Assembly (NCBI GenBank): GCA_934699095.1
Contig: CAKUVI010000001.1
Coordinates: forward strand, 1 to 64,000
Direction: 5' to 3'
DNA length: 64,000 nucleotides
DNA from: an uncultured Bacteroidales bacterium
Lineage (GTDB): Bacteria; Bacteroidota; Bacteroidia; Bacteroidales; WCHB1-69
The notes under the pieces are model-generated. The model saw only the letters and a program-made list of their open reading frames with translations. It was not told the DNA's origin and did no database searches. This document shows, in pieces, positions 58,148 through 64,000 of this stretch; within the stretch, counting starts at the first letter, position 1, and every line of letters begins with the position of its first letter. A program made the translations under genes and the position numbers.

Positions 58148-58723
58148 ATGGAAATTATTTTTGCAACCCACAACGTTCACAAAGCAGAGGAGGCACGCTC
58201 AATCTTGGGCGATAAGTTCCAAATCAAGAGTCTCCGTGAAATAGGCTGTCCCGACATTCCTGAAACCGCCGACACCCTCAAGGGCAATGCCCTGCAGAAA
58301 GCACAATACGTGGCTCAACACTATCATTGCAGCTGCTTCGCCGACGATACTGGTCTTGAAATAGAGGCCCTCGACAACCGCCCCGGCGTCTTTTCTGCCC
58401 GCTATGCAGGCGAAAACTGTTCCTTTGAAGACAATATGAGAAAGGTGCTTCATGAAATGGAGGACATGGAAAACAGAAAGGCCTGCTTCAAAACTGTGGT
58501 GGCTCTGATTCTCGATGGACAGACCCACTTTTTCGAAGGCCGCGTAGATGGCGTGATAACCACTGAACAGCATGGTGAAAAGGGCTTTGGCTATGACCCC
58601 ATATTCCTGCCCGATGGATTCGACAAGACGTTTGCGGAGATGGATGCCGATACCAAAAACAGCATCAGCCACCGCGGACGCGCAATGCAAAAACTTGTCG
58701 GTTTTCTGAATTCTGTAAAATAA
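58148..58723 (+). CDS. rdgB: XTP/dITP diphosphatase (RdgB/HAM1)
   Basis: Hydrolyses non-canonical purine nucleoside triphosphates (dITP, XTP) to monophosphates, keeping them out of DNA. The 191-residue length is normal. Motifs: ATHNVHKAEEARSIL near residues 5-19 (the family start FATxNxxK), DIPETADTLKGNALQKA near 35-51, CFADDTGLEIEALDNRPGVFSARYAG near 62-87 (the DD-SGLEV-like core), FEGRVDGVI near 131-139, GFGYDPIFLPDGFDKTFAEM near 147-166, and SHRGRAM near 174-180. No separate promoter was recognised. Confidence 0.96.
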   Translation: MEIIFATHNVHKAEEARSILGDKFQIKSLREIGCPDIPETADTLKGNALQKAQYVAQHYHCSCFADDTGLEIEALDNRPGVFSARYAGENCSFEDNMRKVLHEMEDMENRKACFKTVVALILDGQTHFFEGRVDGVITTEQHGEKGFGYDPIFLPDGFDKTFAEMDADTKNSISHRGRAMQKLVGFLNSVK

Positions 58724-58728
58724 AAAAA

Positions 58729-58755
58729 AAAGAGTTGCTCTACAGCAACTCTTTT
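58729..58755. terminator. Bidirectional terminator between rdgB and the MerR gene
   Basis: agagttgct (58731-58739) and agcaactct (58744-58752) form a 9-bp perfect stem with loop ctac, extended by A and T runs. It overlaps the last codons of the minus-strand MerR gene. Confidence 0.88.
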
Positions 58756-59096
58756 AATATAAGTAGTTTGCGTTTGATGCTCTGAAGCGTGTCAACAATA
58801 GATGCGGTCTCTATCTCTTTCATCATGTCACTCTTCATTGCGCTTTTTGCCCCCTGCAGCGTGAAACCTTTCGTCTTTGTCAGATACTTTATGGTCTTTA
58901 AGATGGTGATGTCATTTTTCGAATAGAATCTGTCACCCTTCTTGTTTTTTCTCGGTCGGATCGAGTCGAACTCCTTTTCCCAAAAGCGCAAAGTGGAAGC
59001 GGGGATGTCAAGCATAGTAGAAGTTTCGCCTATGCTGTACCAGATTTTTCCCGGGAATTCCAAATCCTCCTGAAATATGTCCATGTTCTCTTCCAT
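58740..59096 (-). CDS. MerR family transcriptional regulator
   Basis: A 118-residue DNA-binding protein. The winged helix-turn-helix of MerR proteins spans about residues 18-90: IWYSIGETSTMLDIPASTLRFWEKEF near 18-43 (helix-turn-helix), then RPRKNKKGDRFYSKNDITIL near 47-66 (the wing and KGxRxY motif). The C-terminal part after residue 90 is short, without the Cys or effector-binding domain of metal or drug sensors. This type is widespread in Bacteroidota and its signal is unknown. It overlaps smpB by one base and follows it in the same transcript. Confidence 0.9.
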   Translation of the reverse strand: MEENMDIFQEDLEFPGKIWYSIGETSTMLDIPASTLRFWEKEFDSIRPRKNKKGDRFYSKNDITILKTIKYLTKTKGFTLQGAKSAMKSDMMKEIETASIVDTLQSIKRKLLILKELL

Positions 59097-59554
59097 CAGT
59101 CCTCGTCGTTGCCATAGCGGCGCTGGTCGCGCTCCTTGATACTTTCGCGTTTGTCGTACATCTTCTTACCTTTCGCCAAACAGATGTCCAGCTTTGCATA
59201 CCCGTTCTCGTTTATCCAAAGCAGAGTGGGTATGATTGTGTATCCGCGCTCGTTGAGCTTGGTCATGAGCTTGCGCATCTCTTTCCTGTGAAGCAGCAAC
59301 TTCCGGTCGCGTTTAGGCGTGTGGTTGTTGTAACTTCCTTGTGCATATTCACTAACATGCATGTTGTGTACCCACAACTCGTTGTTCATGAACGAGCAAT
59401 ATGAATCAGTGATGTTGGCCCGCCCAGCTCGTATCGACTTTATCTCTGTTCCCGTCAACACTATGCCGGCAGTGAATGAAGTATGCAAATAGTACAGGAA
59501 CTCTGCCTTCCTGTTCTTGATGCCAATCTGTGTGTCCTGTCTTCTCTTTCCCAT
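59096..59554 (-). CDS. smpB: SsrA (tmRNA)-binding protein SmpB
   Basis: Binds tmRNA and brings it to stalled ribosomes for trans-translation. The 152-residue protein has the conserved core: RKAEFLYYLHTSFTAGIVLTGTEIKSIRAG near residues 15-44, ITDSYCSFMNNELWVHNMHVSEYAQGSYNNH near 48-78, and RKLLLHRKEM near 84-93. IIPTLLWINENGYAKLDICLAKGKKMYDKRESIKERD near 110-146 gives the basic C-terminal tail. It has its own promoter and is followed by the MerR gene with a one-base overlap. The matching ssrA gene is not in this window as far as I can see. Confidence 0.96.
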   Translation of the reverse strand: MGKRRQDTQIGIKNRKAEFLYYLHTSFTAGIVLTGTEIKSIRAGRANITDSYCSFMNNELWVHNMHVSEYAQGSYNNHTPKRDRKLLLHRKEMRKLMTKLNERGYTIIPTLLWINENGYAKLDICLAKGKKMYDKRESIKERDQRRYGNDED

Positions 59555-59571
59555 ATTTTTTATTTCGGCTG

Positions 59572-59579
59572 CAAAGATA
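59572..59579 (-). promoter_or_regulatory. -7 promoter element for smpB
   Basis: TATCTTTG on the minus strand, 18 bases before the smpB ATG at 59554. Confidence 0.72.
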
Positions 59580-59621
59580 CAAAACTTGATAGTTTGTAAA
59601 TCCTAAATTGCAATAAAAATG

Positions 59622-59629
59622 TATTTTTG
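59622..59629 (+). promoter_or_regulatory. -7 promoter element for the phosphomannomutase gene
   Basis: TATTTTTG fits TAnnTTTG, 19 bases before the ATG at 59648. It supports this start over an upstream in-frame codon at 59627. Confidence 0.68.
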
Positions 59630-59647
59630 CACGTTAATAATATTTAT

Positions 59648-60997
59648 ATGGGAGCATTTAAAGCATACGATTTCAGAGGCGTTTTCAATAAGGATTTTGA
59701 TTTGGAGACAATTTACAAATTCGGTTTTTTCTTGCCGTCTTTGCTGAATGCAGACAAAGTGCTGGTAGGACGTGATATGCGTCTCACCTCGGATTCTATT
59801 TTCGAGGCTTTGTCACGTGGTATAACCGACTCGGGAGCAGATGTTTATGACATGGGCCTGACCACCACTCCGATGGTTTACTATTTCACTGCAAAACATC
59901 AGTTCGATGCTTCTGTGATGATTACCGCTTCGCATAATCCAAAGGAATATAATGGGTTGAAAGTGTCGAAGACAGGCGCGCTGCCGGTAGGCTACGACAC
60001 CGGACTTGGCGAACTCGAACAGAAAGTTCTCCATGAAACCCCAAAACCGGTGGTTGAAAAAGGTAAAATCGTTGACTATCCTGTGCGACAAGAGTATCTC
60101 GACTATCAAAAACGCTATCATTATAACATCGATAACCTGAATGTGGTGATGGATTGCTCAAACGGAATGGCATCAATTTTGGTTAAGGACATCTTCGGCG
60201 ACAAACCGGCTTACCTTTTTGACACTCTTGATGGCAGTTTCCCAAACCATGAGGCAAATCCTCTTGAACTTGAGAATGTGGCAGACCTTCAGAAGAAAGT
60301 GTGCGAAAACAAAGCTGACATCGGTGTTATTTTCGACGGCGACGCAGACCGTGTGATGTTTGTTGACGAAAACGGTGCCTTTATCTCACCAGACTTGATT
60401 ATAGCAGTGATGGGACATTATTTTGCCGAGGAAAAAAATGTGCAAGGACTTGTGATCCAAGATATCAGGACATCTAAATCGGTGGAAGAGTATCTCAACA
60501 AAATGAATCGTCAGGTTTATATCTGGCGTGTCGGTCGCGCATACGCTGCACTTAAACTCAGGGAAATTGATGGCGCTTTCGGCGGTGAATACGCTGGCCA
60601 TTATTATTTCCGCGACTTCTTCTACTCCGATTCTGCCATGATTGCTTCACAAATCGTACTTCATATCTTTTCGGAAATGAAGGACAAAGGTGTATCCGTA
60701 TCGCAACTCATTGCCAAAATAAAACGTTACTCCAATACAGGTGAGATTAATTTTACTATAAACAACAAAAAAGAGGCGATGGAGGCTGTGAAAAATGCTG
60801 CCCTTTCATTGGAGAAACCTACAAGAATCTTGGATTTCGACGGCTATCGGATTGAGTTCCCCGACTGGTGGTTCAACATACGCCCGTCAAATACAGAACC
60901 CTATCTTCGTCTTATCTTGGAAGCAAAAAACGATGAGATGCTATCTGAAAAACGTTCCTTCATTGAGAATGTCCTTGCTCCATTTATCTCAAAATAA
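59648..60997 (+). CDS. manB: Phosphomannomutase/phosphoglucomutase
   Basis: Interconverts hexose 6-phosphates and 1-phosphates for sugar-nucleotide and glycan synthesis, in the cytosol. The 449-residue protein of the alpha-D-phosphohexomutase family has the four domains. The active-site serine is in ITASHNPKEYNGLK near residues 96-109. The metal-binding loop is GVIFDGDADRVMFVDE near 226-241. The sugar-binding loop is FGGEYAGHYYF near 312-322, and the phosphate-binding loop is RPSNTEPYLRLILEA near 416-430. Substrate preference between glucose and mannose cannot be fixed from these motifs. The large gene after it starts 15 bases downstream. Confidence 0.93.
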   Translation: MGAFKAYDFRGVFNKDFDLETIYKFGFFLPSLLNADKVLVGRDMRLTSDSIFEALSRGITDSGADVYDMGLTTTPMVYYFTAKHQFDASVMITASHNPKEYNGLKVSKTGALPVGYDTGLGELEQKVLHETPKPVVEKGKIVDYPVRQEYLDYQKRYHYNIDNLNVVMDCSNGMASILVKDIFGDKPAYLFDTLDGSFPNHEANPLELENVADLQKKVCENKADIGVIFDGDADRVMFVDENGAFISPDLIIAVMGHYFAEEKNVQGLVIQDIRTSKSVEEYLNKMNRQVYIWRVGRAYAALKLREIDGAFGGEYAGHYYFRDFFYSDSAMIASQIVLHIFSEMKDKGVSVSQLIAKIKRYSNTGEINFTINNKKEAMEAVKNAALSLEKPTRILDFDGYRIEFPDWWFNIRPSNTEPYLRLILEAKNDEMLSEKRSFIENVLAPFISK

Positions 60998-61011
60998 GAC
61001 AAATACCTTTG

Positions 61012-64000
61012 ATGTCAGTTAGTAAGCATATATTTGGAAAACTTTCATTTCGGCGTAAGGCATTTGCGTTTGTATGTGTGTTTATTGCCATCGTAAATCT
61101 GTCTGACGCACAGTTTTACAACGGTTCTCAGCTTACATTCGGAAAGAACAGGGTTCAGCATCAGAATTTCAACTGGCAGTATCTTCGTGCCGAGCAATAC
61201 GATGTGTACTATTACCCTACCGGACGCGAATTGGCACAGTATGTCTTCTACAAAACACCTGAAATCATTACGGAAATAGAACATCTTCTCAACTATACAT
61301 CGAAGAAAAAGCTCCAAATAATTGTTTATAACACCCAATCTGATTACAGAGAATCAAATTTTGCGTATGACTATGATGATTTTTACAATCAGGGTGGTGT
61401 GACAAATATCTATGGCACAAAGATTTATGTTTATTTTGACGGTAACAGGGCGCACTTCGACAAGATGATTCGTGCCGGAGTGATGAATGTTTATGCCCAC
61501 TGGATGGTGCAGGGCGCTACCATCGGCTCAAATATTTCATACGACTATCTGATGAACGTTCCCTCATGGTTTTTCAGCGGTCTCTCTTCTTATTATGGAG
61601 AAGAATGGAGTTATGACGTTGAAAACCATGTTAAAAATGGCATCCTGACCGGAAAATATTATCGAATTGAAGAACTATCCCCTGTGGACGCTACCTATGC
61701 AGGCCATTCTTTCTGGAAATATTTAGTTGACATATACGGGGAATCGGTGATTTCGAAGGTCCTTTATTACACTCGTGCCGGCAAAAACATGCAGACAGGC
61801 TTGTACCGGGCCACTAACGTTTCAGCACGCGCCCTTTTGGAACAATGGTACAGATATTACACTGTGATGTTCCACTCAGATTTGTCGAAAGCGATGCCGG
61901 CTGGCGAAGAAGTGTTAAATAAACCTAACCCTAAGCGGGATTATCTCAACTTCTGCTTTTCACCTGATGGCGAAAAATATGCTTATGTGACTAATGAAGC
62001 CGGTCAGGTGAAGGTGTGGCTGAAGAGTCAGGGGAAAAAGAAACCTAAATGCATACTTACGAAATACGCAAAAACGGAGGATAATCCTGACTTGTCATTT
62101 CCGTTGCTCGCATGGCATCCTTCAGGCGAGATCTTGGGACTTACGCTTGAAAGCAAGGGCGATTGTTTCTATATTCCGTATAGTCTTGAAGATAAAAAAT
62201 GGGAAAAGAGATTTCTGATAGATGTTGAGAAAATAACCTCATGGTGCTTCTCCCCAGATGGCCGGAACATCCTTTTTTCCGGTTTCAAGAATGACCGTTC
62301 AGATATCTTTGTCTATAGTATTGCTGCACGTTCTTTCCAAAACATCACAAATGATTTCTACGATGACTATAATCCTGTTTATCTGAACCCAGACAGAATT
62401 GTTTTTGCTTCAAATCGTCCTGTTGACACGATTCTTCTTGGTGACGACTTCATGAAAGCATCAAAAAACAGGAAGTATGATCTATTCCAGTATGACCTTA
62501 AGTCTAAAGACAGTTCTTTGCTACGAATAACCAGTACACATTTGTCTGATGAGTTTGATATTCAAAAGGTTGACAATCAGAGATTTCTGTATCTCAGTGA
62601 TGAAGGCGGGGTAGTGAATCGTTATGAGGCTGTGGTTGACAGTTCCATCAGCAGAATAGACACTGCGGTGCATTATGTCCATTTTGCAAAGTCAAACACA
62701 TTGACAGACAGGGCGTATAACATTGTTGAACATGCTTACGATCCAAATACAAATACAGTAGCTGACATTTCTCTGTATGATAACTATAAACATATAAATT
62801 TCAGTGAGTTACATAATTTGTTTCATCCGGAGGTGACAGCTTCCCCATTCCACAATGCCTTGCGTACGAAGCAGGAGATGGATTTTAACAATGCTCAAAA
62901 TGACACTCTGAAGAGAGAAACTGAAACAAAACCTCGAGGTTTCGTGCTTGCCACAAAAGAGGAAAAGAAATCCGATTCAGCCGATGTAGAAGTTGAGAAG
63001 GTTGAAGACTTCCATATTCCGGTGGGATTGCCATACAGGGTTCAGTATTCCATTGATCAGGTGATAACTCAGGCAGACTTCAGTTTTTTGAACACTTCAT
63101 ATCAGCAATTTGAAGGAGGTATAGCGCCGATATATCTGAACACTGGGTTCAATGCTCTCTTCATGCTTGGCATTAACGATCTTTTCGAAGATTACAGGGT
63201 TACTGGTGGTTTCAGGATAGGATGGAATCTCAACAATTACGAGTTTATGTTGAGCTATGAGAATCTTGCAAGGCGTTTGGACAGGCAAATCACTCTTTAT
63301 CGTCAGGCAGTCAGCTCGGAGGTTGGCAGCTACGTGGTAAAACAGAATTCAAACAGCCTGTTTTATACTTTAAAATTACCGTTTAACAAGACAAATAGTT
63401 TGAGACTGACTTTGAAAGGTCGTTATGAGACGAATATCATCGCGGCCTTGAGTGACCAGACTTTGAAGGCTGCCAACGAGCATCATTTGTGGGCTGGTGT
63501 AAAGTTGGAATACATATTTGACTCGTCGAAGGAGCTATACACGAATTTGTGGCGTGGAACCAAGTTGAAGCTTTTTGCGGAATACGAGCAGCGTCTTGAG
63601 CGCGAAACTTTGAACTTGTTAGTGGTGGGTTTTGATGCGCGGCGGTCGTTCAAGTTGTATCGTAACATGACTCTTGCAATCAGGTTTGCTGGAAGCACGA
63701 ACGCAGGTTCTGCACGCTTGGTGTATTATATGGGCGGTGTTGACAATTGGTTTGGAGCAAAGTTCAACAGTTCGATTTCTGTTGACCAAACTAAAAACTA
63801 TGCATACCAGACGCTGGCTACCAACATGCGCGGTTTCAGGCAAAATATCCGAAACGGTACATCTTTTTTTCTCTTTAACGGAGAATTGAGGATTCCTGTG
63901 GTTCAACTGATTGCCGGTCGAAAAGTCACGAGCAACTTCTTCAATTCCATACAGCTTAATCTGTTCGGCGACATTGGTACAGCTTGGACAGGTTTTACTC
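61012..64000 (+). CDS. Large exported protein: peptidase-MA-like, propeller and outer-membrane barrel; 3' end cut
   Basis: An open frame of 996 codons from the ATG at 61012 to the window edge, with no stop. A signal-anchor segment (about residues 17-33, ending SDAQ) shows export. Residues of about 36-290 resemble a peptidase MA (gluzincin) domain, with the downstream VPSWFFSGLSSYYGEEW near 183-199. The HExxH site reads YAHWMVQG around His163, so the active-site Glu and second His are missing. Residues of about 310-500 carry PD40/TolB-like propeller repeats (FSPDGEKYAYVT, FSPDGRNILFSG, and similar). A linker rich in Lys/Glu (about 625-665) precedes a region of amphipathic beta strands (from about 690) ending at the edge in NLFGDIGTAW, as in BamA/surface-antigen barrels. 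Likely an outer-membrane protein; function unknown to me. Possibly cotranscribed with manB. Confidence 0.85.
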   Translation, partial: MSVSKHIFGKLSFRRKAFAFVCVFIAIVNLSDAQFYNGSQLTFGKNRVQHQNFNWQYLRAEQYDVYYYPTGRELAQYVFYKTPEIITEIEHLLNYTSKKKLQIIVYNTQSDYRESNFAYDYDDFYNQGGVTNIYGTKIYVYFDGNRAHFDKMIRAGVMNVYAHWMVQGATIGSNISYDYLMNVPSWFFSGLSSYYGEEWSYDVENHVKNGILTGKYYRIEELSPVDATYAGHSFWKYLVDIYGESVISKVLYYTRAGKNMQTGLYRATNVSARALLEQWYRYYTVMFHSDLSKAMPAGEEVLNKPNPKRDYLNFCFSPDGEKYAYVTNEAGQVKVWLKSQGKKKPKCILTKYAKTEDNPDLSFPLLAWHPSGEILGLTLESKGDCFYIPYSLEDKKWEKRFLIDVEKITSWCFSPDGRNILFSGFKNDRSDIFVYSIAARSFQNITNDFYDDYNPVYLNPDRIVFASNRPVDTILLGDDFMKASKNRKYDLFQYDLKSKDSSLLRITSTHLSDEFDIQKVDNQRFLYLSDEGGVVNRYEAVVDSSISRIDTAVHYVHFAKSNTLTDRAYNIVEHAYDPNTNTVADISLYDNYKHINFSELHNLFHPEVTASPFHNALRTKQEMDFNNAQNDTLKRETETKPRGFVLATKEEKKSDSADVEVEKVEDFHIPVGLPYRVQYSIDQVITQADFSFLNTSYQQFEGGIAPIYLNTGFNALFMLGINDLFEDYRVTGGFRIGWNLNNYEFMLSYENLARRLDRQITLYRQAVSSEVGSYVVKQNSNSLFYTLKLPFNKTNSLRLTLKGRYETNIIAALSDQTLKAANEHHLWAGVKLEYIFDSSKELYTNLWRGTKLKLFAEYEQRLERETLNLLVVGFDARRSFKLYRNMTLAIRFAGSTNAGSARLVYYMGGVDNWFGAKFNSSISVDQTKNYAYQTLATNMRGFRQNIRNGTSFFLFNGELRIPVVQLIAGRKVTSNFFNSIQLNLFGDIGTAWTGFT

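Overview
This window is a stretch of ordinary chromosome from a member of the Bacteroidota, most likely an anaerobic or microaerophilic Bacteroidales-type organism. The reasons are seen in the sequence: most promoters fit the Bacteroidota -7 element TAnnTTTG, ribosome binding sites are weak or absent, and there is a PorW/SprE-type secretion lipoprotein plus two proteins with type IX secretion (T9SS) C-terminal sorting domains. LpxK and a heptose-1-P adenylyltransferase show a Gram-negative envelope. A flavodiiron protein next to a fused NfnAB-type transhydrogenase points to anaerobic redox metabolism. I cannot name the genus. I see no phage, insertion sequence, CRISPR array or rRNA; one tRNA gene (Gln, CTG) is present.

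Layout. 1-0.6 kb: 3' end of a probable lipoprotein gene. 0.6-8.5 kb (+): riboflavin synthase, PorW/SprE, bactofilin, AtpZ, an AtpI-like membrane protein, flavodiiron protein FprA and an NfnA-NfnB fusion. 8.5-9.2 kb (-): ComF. 9.3-17.1 kb (+): ribulose-phosphate epimerase, a SHOCT-like secreted protein, a FucP-type MFS permease, a flippase-like membrane protein, heptose-1-P adenylyltransferase, a LytM-LysM protein lacking catalytic histidines, a double-ATPase peptide ABC protein and a MauE/DoxX-thioredoxin fusion. 17.2-23.7 kb (+): glutathione peroxidase, a Zn/Cd-type P-type ATPase, a conserved secreted protein, a PepSY-like triple-repeat protein and PrmA. 23.7-30.3 kb (-): L,D-transpeptidase, uridine kinase, tRNA-Gln, a repeat-bearing DUF6515-like protein, a T9SS-exported C10 peptidase and a four-helix-bundle protein. 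30.6-36.3 kb (+): active-type M23 peptidase, PhoH, LpxK, purine nucleoside phosphorylase and two glycosyltransferases. 36.4-37.8 kb (-): aminopeptidase P. 38-42.9 kb (+): lipoprotein, NadC, YihY, an acidic membrane-anchored protein and RecG. 42.9-51 kb (-): lipoate ligase, MutS, then RodA, PBP2 and polyprenyl synthase. 51.1-52.6 kb (+): GuaA. 52.6-57.2 kb (-): an operon GtrA-PepT-unknown-HolA-endonuclease I-QueD. 57.3-58.7 kb (+): YceD, L32 and RdgB. 58.7-59.6 kb (-): MerR and SmpB. 59.6-64 kb (+): phosphomannomutase and the first 2.99 kb of a large propeller/outer-membrane-barrel gene that runs off the window.

How the genes fit together. Envelope construction dominates: peptidoglycan elongation (PBP2, RodA, polyprenyl synthase), crosslinking and remodelling (L,D-transpeptidase, two LytM proteins), lipid A and core sugars (LpxK, heptose adenylyltransferase, WaaE-like and GT4 transferases), T9SS export and its cargo, and several lipoproteins. 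A second theme is redox and stress handling: FprA, Nfn, glutathione peroxidase, the thioredoxin-tailed membrane protein and a metal efflux ATPase. The rest is housekeeping for DNA repair, translation, nucleotides and cofactors.

No clearly new multi-gene system was found. The best leads are an ATP-synthase operon leader (bactofilin-AtpZ-AtpI-like) followed directly by FprA-Nfn instead of the F0F1 genes, a LytM protein that keeps its zinc ligands but has lost both catalytic histidines, promoters nested inside terminator hairpins, a cluster of inverted repeats near 46.7-46.8 kb, and a large protein combining a degenerate peptidase fold, a propeller and a barrel.
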